64,000 nucleotides of DNA. It comes from an uncultured Opitutaceae bacterium (lineage in GTDB: Bacteria; Verrucomicrobiota; Verrucomicrobiia; Opitutales; Opitutaceae). The notes beneath the pieces are model-generated. The model searched no databases, had not been told where the DNA came from, and worked only from the letters and a program-made list of their open reading frames with translations. Shown here in pieces: positions 7,504-16,425 of the stretch (the first letter of the stretch is position 1; each line of letters begins with the position of its first letter). The stretch lies in the NCBI GenBank assembly GCA_903891325.1, contig CAITEC010000023.1, forward strand, positions 19,248 to 83,247, in the 5' to 3' direction. Made by a program: the position numbers and the translations under genes.

Positions 7504-9585
7504 CTAGTTGCCCGCGCCGGCGCGCCGCGCGGCCTCCTCCTCGCCCCTCGCCTCGCCCTCGCGGCCCAGTGCCCTCAGGATCACGGCCAGGTTCCGGTGA
7601 ATCTGCGCGTAGCCGGGATTGAGCTGCTCGGCCTTCCGCAACTCTCCGACCGCCTCGTCGAGCCGGCCCGCATTGACCAGCGCGGACCCCAGGTTGGCGT
7701 GCGCCTCCGCGTAGTCTGGCTTCAGCGCGACCGCCCTGCCGAAGGCGTCGATCGCCTCGGGCAGGCGCCCGGCCTGGGCCAGGAGATTCCCGAGGTTGAA
7801 CAGGAGACTGGGCTGGTTCGAACCCAGCCGAATCGCCGACTGATAGGCCCTGATCGCCTCGTCTGCCCGCCCCGTGTCGGCAAGGGCCGCGCCGAGGTAT
7901 CCGTACGCGTCGGCGTTCTCGGGCCTGAGCCTGACCGCCTCGCCGAATGCCGCCGCGGCCTCGGGCAGCCGTCCCTCGGCCACCAGCGCGATCCCCAGGT
8001 CGCTTTGCGCGTCCGCGTTTCCGGGCTCAAGCACGAGCGCGCGCTGGAAATCGGCGATCGCCTCCCCGGTGCGTCCTTCGCCCTTGAGGACCAAGCCCTG
8101 GTTGACGAGCGCCTCCGGATCGTGGGGATTGAGCCGCAGCGCCTCGTCGAACTCGGCCGCCGCCTCCGGGAGCCGGCCCATCTGGGCGAGGATCATCCCG
8201 ATGTTGTTGTGCGCATTCGGGAGCGCGGGGTCGATCCGGAGCGCCTCGCGGTAATGGGCGAGAGCCTCGTCGGGGCGCCCGGCCGCGTTGAGGTCGTTCC
8301 CGAGGTTGTTCTGGGCGGGAATGGACTCCGGGTTTGCCGCCAGGACGCTCGACCAGAGGCTGCGGGAGTCGTGGTAGATCCCGCACTGGCGCCACGTGAG
8401 GACGGCGAGGGCGACGATCACCGCGCCCCCGGCGAGCCGGGCCGGGGTGACCGGGGCGCCCCGAACCACCGCCACCGGCCGGGACCGGGCGTCCCAGCGC
8501 GCCCATCCCGCTCCCGCCAGGCAAACCACGCCGATGAGCGCAAGGTGCGCATAGTGGTCGGCCACGAGCGAGAATTTCATGAAGTAGACGTCGGTGAAGC
8601 CCATCACCGGGACCAGCGCCGCGCAGAAATAGCACCAGCCGAAAAGCAGGGGACGGGCGGGTCCCGCGCGGCGGCGGTAGAGCAGCGCGGTGAAACCAAG
8701 CGCGGCCAGTAGCGGAATCCACCAGAGCGGATTTCCCGCGCGGATGTGCCACTGGGGATAGACAAACACCAGGTTGAGCGGAAGGACCGCCTTGTAGAGG
8801 TAGAACCAGACAGCGGCCCCCGCCCCGGCAAGCCGCTCCGCCAGCCCGGCGTCCCGGATTGCCACCCCGGTCCCGTGCTTCTGGAACCACACGTCCACTG
8901 CCGCCAGCGCCGCGGCCGCGCAGAAAAAGGGCGCCGACCAGAGCGCGTCGCGGCGCGACAGTCGCCGCTTCCACGCGGCGATGCCCAGGAGCACGAGGGG
9001 CAGCGGCGCGACCGAGCCCTTGCTCAGCATGGCGAGGGCGAAGCAGAGCAGGCTCAGGGCATACCACCTTCCCTTCCGCAGAGGTTCCGCCGCGGGGATT
9101 CCCGACTCCAGGAAACACCGGACGCAGGCCAAAGTGAAGAGCATCGCCATCAGGTTTTTCAACTGGATGATCCAGGCGACCGACTCGACGTTCACCGGAT
9201 GCACCGCAAACAGGAAGGCGGCAAGGTAAGCACCCGGGAGACGGAGCCGGCGGAGGATTCCCCAGAGCATCAGCGCCTCGGCGCCATGGAGGGCGATGTT
9301 GACGGCGTGGTAGCCAAGGGGGTGCGCGCCCCAGAGCCGCCATTCGGCCCAGAAGGCCGTGTAGGTCACCGGCCAATAGTCGGTCTGCAGGGTGCTGAAC
9401 CAGAATCGCCGCAGGCCGGCCGAGGACCGGATGAGGTCGCTTTGGATCAGGAAGGGTCCGTCATCGAAGACGAAGCCGCCGGACAGCGCCGGCCAATAGG
9501 CGGCCAGGACCACGCCGAACAGCAGCGCTCCCGCCAGGAACAGGCGGGTCCGTTCAGGTGGAATCGCGGGGCTACTTTCCAACAT
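7504..9585 (-). CDS. TMTC-like polytopic membrane protein with C-terminal TPR repeats (copy 1)
   Basis: The 693-aa paralogue of the next gene has an acidic first periplasmic-loop motif 'GGFVFDDGPFL' and the block 'FAVHPVNVESVAWIIQLKN'. Further hydrophobic segments run to about residue 410, then a long TPR array begins with 'NNLGNDLNAAGRPDEALAHYREAL' and contains roughly eight 34-residue units. The acidic loop and the HP.NVES block are typical of TMTC/GT-C-like proteins, so a lipid-linked-sugar-dependent glycosyltransferase is possible. Its start overlaps the end of the glycosidase-like gene by 14 nt, and its stop lies 1 nt before the second copy. Tandem duplication is evident. Confidence 0.8.
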   Translation of the reverse strand: MLESSPAIPPERTRLFLAGALLFGVVLAAYWPALSGGFVFDDGPFLIQSDLIRSSAGLRRFWFSTLQTDYWPVTYTAFWAEWRLWGAHPLGYHAVNIALHGAEALMLWGILRRLRLPGAYLAAFLFAVHPVNVESVAWIIQLKNLMAMLFTLACVRCFLESGIPAAEPLRKGRWYALSLLCFALAMLSKGSVAPLPLVLLGIAAWKRRLSRRDALWSAPFFCAAAALAAVDVWFQKHGTGVAIRDAGLAERLAGAGAAVWFYLYKAVLPLNLVFVYPQWHIRAGNPLWWIPLLAALGFTALLYRRRAGPARPLLFGWCYFCAALVPVMGFTDVYFMKFSLVADHYAHLALIGVVCLAGAGWARWDARSRPVAVVRGAPVTPARLAGGAVIVALAVLTWRQCGIYHDSRSLWSSVLAANPESIPAQNNLGNDLNAAGRPDEALAHYREALRIDPALPNAHNNIGMILAQMGRLPEAAAEFDEALRLNPHDPEALVNQGLVLKGEGRTGEAIADFQRALVLEPGNADAQSDLGIALVAEGRLPEAAAAFGEAVRLRPENADAYGYLGAALADTGRADEAIRAYQSAIRLGSNQPSLLFNLGNLLAQAGRLPEAIDAFGRAVALKPDYAEAHANLGSALVNAGRLDEAVGELRKAEQLNPGYAQIHRNLAVILRALGREGEARGEEEAARRAGAGN

Positions 9586-11764
9586 CCGCCGTGAAGCTGA
9601 GGCGAGCCGGGGGATTTGTCCATTCGACGGTCGCGCCCCCGTCCACGATCCGGGCGGAGGGATCGGAAACGGTCCGGATGGACAATCCGTCGGGCAGCCG
9701 GACGTGCACCCTCAGGACCGCGGGCGGACGGCCCCCCACGAGCGAAACGGCGCCCGACACCCGGCCGGGCGCCGACCGGTAGTCAAGCCGGTAGGAAAGC
9801 GTGCCGAAGTGCGTCCTGAATCCGTCGCCCCCAACCGGACCCCGGGCCAGCCACGAGCGGTCGGCGCCGCGGGCGAGGTGCAGCGTGTCGCCATCCTCGA
9901 AGACCAGGCTGTCGCGAATCGCGCGGACGACGGCGACCGGCGTCCACAGGTGCTGGCGGTCCCCGCTGGTCTTTGCCGCCCCGCGCTCCGGGCCGCGCTC
10001 CTCGCACCAGGAGTAAAGCGGCGTCCCGTGGTTGATCGTCGCGTAAAGGTATTTTGCAAAGGAGTCGCCGTCTCCGCGCAGCAGCTCGGCCTCCGCCAGG
10101 TTGTCGAGGGTGATCGCCACCCACATCCCATCCTCCATCCAGCCGGTGTGCATGGGAATTCCGCCCGGGCTCTCCCTCGACTCGATCTTCCGGATTGTCC
10201 CGGTGATCAACGGATCGTCGGGTGCAAGCAGCCTGCAGGGCAGGGCCGCATTGAGGGCGCCCCAGCGGCTGCCGGAGGTCTTGCCGGCGACACCCGGAAT
10301 CCAGCGGTAACCCTCCTCCTGGATGGCGCCGCCCCGGATCGCCACCAGCAGGTCGGCCCGGCCCGCCTCGTAGATCGCCCCGGCCTCCGCCGCCTCCGCC
10401 CGCAGCCCGAGGATCCGCGCCGCGCGCAGCGTCATCTCGTCGGCATAGAGGGCCCAGATATTGTGGGGAAGAAACACCCCGTAGAGGCTGTCGCCGTTCT
10501 TCAGCCCGGCGTCGCCCATGCCGGGCGGAAGCAGCCCGTAGTCGAGGGTCCTGCGGCCGTTCACCAGGACGCGGGTGCGGGCGCGGGCGCGCCCCTGCCA
10601 GCGGGTGTTGGCGAGCATCCGCGGAAAGATCGTCTCCAGGAAGGCGCGGTCCCGGGTGTCCAGGTAGTGCTCCATGGTGAACCAGGCCTTGAATCCCGAG
10701 GCCATCCAGCAGTCGTGCGTCCATCCCTGCGGTTCCTCCCAGCATCCGTCAAAGCCCTGAAGGTCGAGGTTGAGCCGGTAGCCCACGAGCGCCTCGACGG
10801 GCAGTCCCGCCTGGTCGAGGTCGACCCCGGCGATCGCCGATTCGCAGGGATTGGCCGCCCGGTACATCTCCGTGCCGGGCGTCGTCCCGATGTAGCCGTG
10901 GGGCACGGGCTCGCGCATGATGAACACGTCCGCCAGCCCCGCATAGTAGGCATTGCGGATCCCCGGATCGGGGAGTTCCAGCCGGGCGGCCCGGTCAATC
11001 AGCTTCCGCCACACAAGCTCGGAAGCGGCGAATTCCCCGGCCCAGTCCCGGCTCCTGATCTCCGGGAGCATGGACGGGTAGGCCTCGTAGGGCCGGATGA
11101 TCCAGAGCACCTTCGTCTCGCCGGGCCCAAGCGTGACCTCGGGGTAGACCGTGTTGTCGCCGCCCCGGTACTTTTCCCCGCCGAATCCGGCGATGATCAC
11201 CCGGTCCGCCCGAGCCATCCATCCGGCGACCAGGACGTCGTGGGGACGGAGGGGATCCGTCGGATCCACGAAGCTCGGATTGACGCCCAGCCAATGCCCG
11301 GGAACGGTGCAGTCAATGCCCACCCGGTGGCTCCGCGACGTGTCGACGCTCCTGAATTCCACGCGGACAATCGCAGCGGATGCCGCGCCGACGATCTCCA
11401 TCCGCGCCGTGACGCCCGGACTGGTGAAGACGTCGTCCAGGACCGGCAGCCATCCGCCGGCCCGGCTCCACGAGCCCCCGGGGAATTTTTCGCCGTCAAC
11501 CTCCGGCCTGAGCACGACATGCCACTGGGTCCTGGGTGTCTCGAAGGTGGCAACCGGCAGCGTCATGAGGTTGTCGTAGGTCCACGACAGGGTGACCTGC
11601 CCCGGCGCGCAGTCGACGAGGGTCTTGTCACCGCTGTCCGGGAGAGCGACGGTTATCCGGTGCGGGTAGCCGAAGGCGTAGCCAAAATCGACCTGCGGGG
11701 CGGCGGACGCCGCGGGGATTGCCGCGAGGGCAAATGCCAGGGCGACAAACGGGGGAAATCTCAT
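9572..11764 (-). CDS. Secreted six-hairpin glycosidase-like protein
   Basis: I chose the ATG at 11764 (MRFPPFVAL...), which gives a clear signal peptide ending near 'AAIPAASAAPQ'; the longer ORF start adds a non-conserved extension. The 730-aa product has an N-terminal beta-sandwich-like half, then a helical half with 'EEPQGWTHDCWMASGFKAWFTMEHYL', 'LLPPGMGDAG' and 'GIPMHTGWMEDGMWVAIT'. These resemble (alpha/alpha)6-barrel glycosidases, and the C-terminus is a beta-sandwich. I cannot name a GH family. It heads the minus-strand run of region 1, and its 3' end overlaps the TMTC-like gene, so co-transcription is likely. It probably acts on an oligosaccharide in the periplasm. Confidence 0.7.
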   Translation of the reverse strand: MRFPPFVALAFALAAIPAASAAPQVDFGYAFGYPHRITVALPDSGDKTLVDCAPGQVTLSWTYDNLMTLPVATFETPRTQWHVVLRPEVDGEKFPGGSWSRAGGWLPVLDDVFTSPGVTARMEIVGAASAAIVRVEFRSVDTSRSHRVGIDCTVPGHWLGVNPSFVDPTDPLRPHDVLVAGWMARADRVIIAGFGGEKYRGGDNTVYPEVTLGPGETKVLWIIRPYEAYPSMLPEIRSRDWAGEFAASELVWRKLIDRAARLELPDPGIRNAYYAGLADVFIMREPVPHGYIGTTPGTEMYRAANPCESAIAGVDLDQAGLPVEALVGYRLNLDLQGFDGCWEEPQGWTHDCWMASGFKAWFTMEHYLDTRDRAFLETIFPRMLANTRWQGRARARTRVLVNGRRTLDYGLLPPGMGDAGLKNGDSLYGVFLPHNIWALYADEMTLRAARILGLRAEAAEAGAIYEAGRADLLVAIRGGAIQEEGYRWIPGVAGKTSGSRWGALNAALPCRLLAPDDPLITGTIRKIESRESPGGIPMHTGWMEDGMWVAITLDNLAEAELLRGDGDSFAKYLYATINHGTPLYSWCEERGPERGAAKTSGDRQHLWTPVAVVRAIRDSLVFEDGDTLHLARGADRSWLARGPVGGDGFRTHFGTLSYRLDYRSAPGRVSGAVSLVGGRPPAVLRVHVRLPDGLSIRTVSDPSARIVDGGATVEWTNPPARLSFTADVGK

Positions 11765-11997
11765 GCCGGAATCGGTAGTGGAAGGACGCGACGCAGTAAA
11801 CCCATTTGGGCCAAAAGTGGAAATTAGCCGTTGGCAATGATCGAGGACGGTAAAATACCCAACCGACCGGCGCTCCAAAACCTACTAACTACCAATTACT
11901 AATTACTACTTTCCGAAAGTTCCTGTCCCGGGGCAAAATTAGTCTCGCCCGCCTTTTGCCCCCATGATGAGGATCGGCCCTCCCATCTCCCTTTCCC
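11765..11997. promoter_or_regulatory. Divergent intergenic region with a second AT-rich repeat copy
   Basis: This 233-bp region separates the minus-strand glycosidase-like gene from the plus-strand TIM-barrel gene and must hold both promoters. At 11881-11912 it contains an AT-rich stretch built from 'accaattact' and 'aattactact' units, related to the inverted repeat inside the TMTC-like gene. I see no convincing -35/-10 pair or known operator. Confidence 0.4.
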
Positions 11998-14316
11998 ATG
12001 CCCACGCTTCCCTCCACTCTGAACCTCACCGGGATCAATTTTCCCTCCAATCCCGCTCCCGCCGAGCGCACCGCCGCAATGGAGCTCGCCGGCATGGTGG
12101 GCAAGGCGGCCCGGCCCGCGGGGCGGCCCGGCCGCGGGGTCTCGGTCGCCCTGGCCAGCCGCAAGTGGTTCCGCCTGCCGTCCGCGGCGGGCAAGGCCGC
12201 GCCGGGATGGATCTGGATCCGCATCGCCGACGGCGCAGGCGAGATTTGCGCCGACGAACCGGCCCTCCTCTACGCGGCCGTCCGTCTTCTGGCCGGCGGC
12301 CTGCCCGACCGGGCCCTGGCCCGGCTTGAGCGCGGCGTCTTCCTGCCCGCAAGCTTCGGCTGGCACCGCCCGCTCTGGGACGGGTGTTTCACCGGCTACT
12401 GGCGTTCGGCCCGCGGCTTTGACCCTGAGCGCTATGTCGCGACGCTGGCGGAGACAGGGTTCACCCACGTCGAGGTGAACGGGCTCCAGGCCCACCTACC
12501 CTACGAGGACACGGTACCCTTCGAGTACTACCCGCAGTTCTACACCTACGCGCCGGGATTCAACCACTTTGTGGCCACGCCGCTGAGCGCGGGCATCTGG
12601 CCGACCATGTATCTCGAGGCGAACCTCCGGCACATGCAGCACCTGGCCGGGTTGGGCCGCCAGTACGGCCTGAAGCCGGGATTGTGCATGTTTGAGCCGC
12701 GTTCCTTCCCCGAGCGTTTCTTCGTGAAATTTCCGACCCTTCGGGGGGCCCGGGTCGACCATCCCTTCCGGTCCCGGCTGCCCCGATACTGCCTGGCCCA
12801 GGACCATCCCGTGTCCCGCGAGCATTATCGGTCGGCGATCAAGCAGGTCATCCAGGCCGTGCCGGATCTCTCCTACCTGTCCATCTGGTCAAACGACAGC
12901 GGGGCCGGCTTTGAGCACACGGCCTCCCTCTACGTCGGTCGGAACGGCGGGCCCTACATGATCCGCGAGTGGCGCAACCACGAGAAGGTCGCTGTCGCCG
13001 CCGGCGAGAGCATCGCCCGCTTCCTCCGCAATCTCCAGACCGCGGCCGCGGAAATCAACCCGGACTTCGACGTCCTTCTCCGGATCGAGCCCTTCAAGAT
13101 CGAGCACGACACGATCAAGGCCGGCATGGGCCGCCACGTCGCCTGGGAGGCGCCCTCGCTCCTGGTCCGCGGCTACTCGCTTCCCTACGCGCATCCCCGC
13201 TACCCGAAGCAGCTTGGGGTGGCCGGCACGATATTCCACACCGAGATGGACCCGGCCGAGCGCACCGTCCTCAGGGAGTCCCGCGCGCGCGGGATCGAGC
13301 CCGCGGTCCACTATTCGCCCGGACCGGTCATGAACCAGGAGCCGCTCCTGGGAATTCCCTTTCCCGGCGCCATCCACAGGAAGCTCCTGGCGATGCGCGA
13401 AACGGGGATCAGCCGGGCAAGCGCCCTCGGGGGGCTCTCCCACCCCCAGCACGCCCCGTGGTGGCCCAATCCGGCCGCCATTCGCGCCGCGCAGCTCTTC
13501 CCCCGGGTCCCCCTCGCGGAAGTCCTCACGGCGCAGGCGGCCCATTGGGTGGGCGAATCGCAGGCCCCGGAGCTTGTCGCCGCGTGGAACGCATTTGAGG
13601 AGGCGGTGAGCTGGCAGCCCAACGTGCCGCTCTTCACCGCGTTTGGCTTCTGCTGGCAGCGCACCTGGGACCGCCCCATCGTCCCGGACATCGAGGCGAT
13701 CCCGGAGAAGGACCGCGCCTACTACGAGACCCAGGGCTGCTTCCAGCACAACAATCCCAGCCTGTTTGACTTGGGCAAGGACGTGCTCTTCGACCTCATC
13801 AGCCGCGAGTACGGACGGGATGCGACCCGCAATTTCGACTCGAGCGTCCTCCCAAGGCTGGACCGGCTCATCGCCCGCCTGTCCCGGCGGATCGCCGCGA
13901 CCGCCGCCGATCCCCGCGCCCAGGCCGTGTTCGCCGACCTGCGCGATCGCGCCCTCGCCTACCGGCACTGGTGCCATTCGCTGCGCAGCGTCTGCGCCTG
14001 GTGCGCCGATGTCTACGGCTGGCTCGAGGCGCCGAATGCGGCGAAGCGCCGGCAGCACGCCCGCGCCCTCCAGGCGACGATCGACCTCGAGCTCGAGAAC
14101 ACGCGGGGCCTGATCGCCCTGCTGGAAAATTCCGCCACCCCGGTAATTGCGGTGTCGGCGGCCGGCGACAACACCTTCTTCTATGGCGAAAACCTCACCG
14201 AACTTTTGCGAAAGAAGATCGTGCTGATGGAGAAGTACCGGCACCGGGATCCGCGGATCCCCGGCGACGTCATGTGGAAGCCGAATCCGGGGACGGTGTG
14301 GCCGAAGTTTGAGTGA
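11998..14316 (+). CDS. Glycoside-hydrolase-like TIM-barrel protein (alpha-glucuronidase/GH20-like layout)
   Basis: The 772-aa product has no obvious signal peptide. Residues about 1-110 resemble the small N-terminal alpha/beta domain found before GH67/GH20-type barrels ('EICADEPALLYAAVRLLAGGL'). A barrel-like region follows with 'FTHVEVNGLQAH', 'GLKPGLCMFEP', 'YLSIWSNDSGAGF' and 'LLRIEPFKIEHDTI'. The C-terminal part is helical. Acidic residues in 'SNDSGAGFEH' and 'RIEPF' are candidate active-site positions, but I cannot pick catalytic residues with confidence. It is the first gene of the plus-strand group, 60 nt before a PhyH gene, and may act in the cytoplasm on imported oligosaccharides. 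Confidence 0.65.
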   Translation: MPTLPSTLNLTGINFPSNPAPAERTAAMELAGMVGKAARPAGRPGRGVSVALASRKWFRLPSAAGKAAPGWIWIRIADGAGEICADEPALLYAAVRLLAGGLPDRALARLERGVFLPASFGWHRPLWDGCFTGYWRSARGFDPERYVATLAETGFTHVEVNGLQAHLPYEDTVPFEYYPQFYTYAPGFNHFVATPLSAGIWPTMYLEANLRHMQHLAGLGRQYGLKPGLCMFEPRSFPERFFVKFPTLRGARVDHPFRSRLPRYCLAQDHPVSREHYRSAIKQVIQAVPDLSYLSIWSNDSGAGFEHTASLYVGRNGGPYMIREWRNHEKVAVAAGESIARFLRNLQTAAAEINPDFDVLLRIEPFKIEHDTIKAGMGRHVAWEAPSLLVRGYSLPYAHPRYPKQLGVAGTIFHTEMDPAERTVLRESRARGIEPAVHYSPGPVMNQEPLLGIPFPGAIHRKLLAMRETGISRASALGGLSHPQHAPWWPNPAAIRAAQLFPRVPLAEVLTAQAAHWVGESQAPELVAAWNAFEEAVSWQPNVPLFTAFGFCWQRTWDRPIVPDIEAIPEKDRAYYETQGCFQHNNPSLFDLGKDVLFDLISREYGRDATRNFDSSVLPRLDRLIARLSRRIAATAADPRAQAVFADLRDRALAYRHWCHSLRSVCAWCADVYGWLEAPNAAKRRQHARALQATIDLELENTRGLIALLENSATPVIAVSAAGDNTFFYGENLTELLRKKIVLMEKYRHRDPRIPGDVMWKPNPGTVWPKFE

Positions 14317-14319
14317 TCG

Positions 14320-14336
14320 CCCCTCCGGGGGAGGGG
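14320..14336 (+). terminator. Short GC-rich hairpin after the glycosidase-like gene
   Basis: A 7-bp stem CCCCTCC/GGAGGGG with a 3-nt loop lies just after the stop codon. No T-tract follows, so it may act as a weak terminator or as an mRNA 3'-end stabiliser. Confidence 0.3.
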
Positions 14337-14376
14337 GACTTGACGCGCCTTCGTCTCCCCATAGCCTTATCATCCA

Positions 14377-15300
14377 ATGAGCACGATGACGCTTCCCGCG
14401 CTGACCGCACATGGGCACGCCCTTGACCTGGACGAGGACAAGCTCGGCATCCTTCGCGACTCCTCCGGCGCGGCGGGCGATTTCCCGGAGCTGCGCCGCC
14501 GGTTCGCCGAGGACGGCTACCTGTACATGAAGGGTTACCTCGAGCGCGACGCCGTGCTGGCCGCGCGCGCCACCCTCACCGAGCGCCTGGCGGGGCTTGG
14601 AATGATCGACACCGGCCACCCCGTGATCGACGCGGTGGCCAGGCCCGGCGCGGAGAACGTCTCGCACAGCCAGGAGCTCACGGTGGGCAACGAGCCCCTG
14701 CAGCGGCTGCTCTACTCGGGCCGGCTGGTCGACTTTTACCGCCAGTTCTATGGCGAGGAGGTCCGGCACTACGACTTCACCTGGCTGAGGGCGATTCCCC
14801 CGGGCCTGGGGACCACGCCCCACTGCGACCTTCCCTACATGGGCCGGGGAACGCATCGGCACATGACCTGCTGGATCCCCTATGGTGACGTTTCCTTCGA
14901 GCTCGGCGGGCTTATCATCCTCGAGGGATCGCACAAGCGCATGGATATCCTGGAAAACTACGTCTATCGCGATGTCGACACCTACTGCGAGAACAAGGCC
15001 AACGAGAAGGAGGCCGCGCGCGAGGGAAAATGGACCTTCCGGGGCGTCCTGTCCCGCAATCCCCCCCAGGTGCGCTCCAAGTTCGGCGGGCGCTGGCTGG
15101 CCGCGGAGTTCTCGGCCGGGGATTTCCTCACCTTCGGAATGTTCACGGTCCATGCCTCACTCGACAACCGGAGCGCCGATCGCCTGCGGATTTCGAGCGA
15201 CACGCGCTACCAGCGGGCGAGCGACCCGATCGATGAGCGCTGGATCGGCGCCAATCCCGCGGCCCACGGGCTCGCGGGCAAGCGCGGGAGAGTCTGCTAG
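14377..15300 (+). CDS. Phytanoyl-CoA dioxygenase (PhyH) family protein
   Basis: The 307-aa protein has the Fe(II)/2-oxoglutarate dioxygenase pattern of the PhyH family. The proximal HxD iron ligands are in 'TTPHCDLPYM', and the distal His plus 2-oxoglutarate-binding Arg lie in 'FTVHASLDNRSADRLRISSD'. It should hydroxylate an unknown small molecule; bacterial PhyH members of this kind are poorly characterised and often lie in sugar or secondary-metabolite clusters. The next gene, an NAD(P)-dependent Gfo/Idh/MocA oxidoreductase, begins 19 nt downstream, suggesting sequential oxidation of the same substrate. Confidence 0.85.
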   Translation: MSTMTLPALTAHGHALDLDEDKLGILRDSSGAAGDFPELRRRFAEDGYLYMKGYLERDAVLAARATLTERLAGLGMIDTGHPVIDAVARPGAENVSHSQELTVGNEPLQRLLYSGRLVDFYRQFYGEEVRHYDFTWLRAIPPGLGTTPHCDLPYMGRGTHRHMTCWIPYGDVSFELGGLIILEGSHKRMDILENYVYRDVDTYCENKANEKEAAREGKWTFRGVLSRNPPQVRSKFGGRWLAAEFSAGDFLTFGMFTVHASLDNRSADRLRISSDTRYQRASDPIDERWIGANPAAHGLAGKRGRVC

Positions 15301-15319
15301 GAAGGGCCCGCCCGGACAC

Positions 15320-16414
15320 ATGGAAAAGACCTATCGAGCCGTGCTCGTCGGCACCGGCGGCATCGGCGACGCCCACGTGGCCGCTGTCGCGTCCTCGGGC
15401 GGCCGGGTGTCCCTGGTCGCCGCCTGCGACGTTGACGCCGCCCGGGCCACCGCCTTCTGCCAGCGCCACGGGATCGCCGCCTCCTACGCCGACTATGCGA
15501 CGATGCTCCGCGCCGAGCGGCCCGACCTGGTCCTGATCGCCGCGCCGCCCTCCCTTCACGCGGGCATGAGCATCGCCGCCATGGAGGCCGGCGCCTGCGT
15601 CCTCTGTGAAAAGCCTCTCTGCGCGTCGCTGGCCGAGCTCGATGCGATCGGGGCCGCCGAGGCGCGGACCGGCCGCTTCACGGCCAGCGTCTTCCAGATG
15701 CGCTTCGCTTCGTCCAACGCGCATGTGCGGGGCCTGCTTGCGTCGGGGATCCTGGGGAGGCCGCTTGTCGCGGTCTGCAACACGCTCTGGCACCGCGACG
15801 CCGCCTACTACGCGGTTCCCTGGAGGGGCCGCTGGGCCACGGAGCTGGGCGGCCCGACCATGAGCCAGGGCATCCACACGATGGACCACCTGCTCGACCT
15901 GTTGGGGGAATGGGACGAGGTCAGGGCGGTGGCTGACACCCTCCTTCACCGGATCGAGGTGGAGGACCTCTCGATGGCCCTGGTGAAATTCTCAAGCGGG
16001 GCGCGCGCCTCGATCATCAACAGCACGCTCTCGCCCCGGCAGGAGACCTACGTGCGGATCGACTGCGAGCGGGCCACCATCGAGCTCACCCACCTCTACG
16101 CGTACAAGCGCGAGAACTGGCGGATGACCCAGGTGGAGCCCGCCGACCCGGCCCTGGCCCGGGCCTGGGACGCCTTTCCCCCGGATGTCGGCTCGACCCA
16201 TGGCGCGCAGCTCCAGGAGATCGTCCGTTGCATGGACTCCGGTGCGCGGCCGTCGACCTCGGGCGACGGCGCCCGCCGCACGATCGAGTTCCTGACCTCG
16301 CTTTACAAGTCGGCCTTCACGGGCGGCGCGGTCGAGCGGGGCTCCATCCGGCCGGGCGACCCCTTCTACGCCGCGCTCCACGGGGGCCTTGCGCCGAAGC
16401 GGGTGAAGGCCTGA
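15320..16414 (+). CDS. Gfo/Idh/MocA-family oxidoreductase
   Basis: I chose the ATG at 15320 because the Rossmann motif 'VLVGTGGIGDAHVAA' then lies at the N-terminus; the longer ORF start at 14882 runs through the PhyH gene. The 364-aa protein has an NAD(P)-binding domain (about 1-125), the 'CEKPLCASLAELD' motif containing the EKP signature, and a C-terminal alpha/beta domain. Members oxidise or reduce hydroxyl groups of sugars and cyclitols. It lies between a PhyH dioxygenase and an ABC exporter with gaps of 19 and 11 nt, so the three are probably one operon. Confidence 0.9.
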   Translation: MEKTYRAVLVGTGGIGDAHVAAVASSGGRVSLVAACDVDAARATAFCQRHGIAASYADYATMLRAERPDLVLIAAPPSLHAGMSIAAMEAGACVLCEKPLCASLAELDAIGAAEARTGRFTASVFQMRFASSNAHVRGLLASGILGRPLVAVCNTLWHRDAAYYAVPWRGRWATELGGPTMSQGIHTMDHLLDLLGEWDEVRAVADTLLHRIEVEDLSMALVKFSSGARASIINSTLSPRQETYVRIDCERATIELTHLYAYKRENWRMTQVEPADPALARAWDAFPPDVGSTHGAQLQEIVRCMDSGARPSTSGDGARRTIEFLTSLYKSAFTGGAVERGSIRPGDPFYAALHGGLAPKRVKA

Positions 16415-16425
16415 GCCGCGCCCGC

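Noticed and set aside
12889-15153. 754-aa minus-strand ORF
   Set aside because: Antisense to the glycosidase-like and PhyH genes, with low-complexity composition and no motif.
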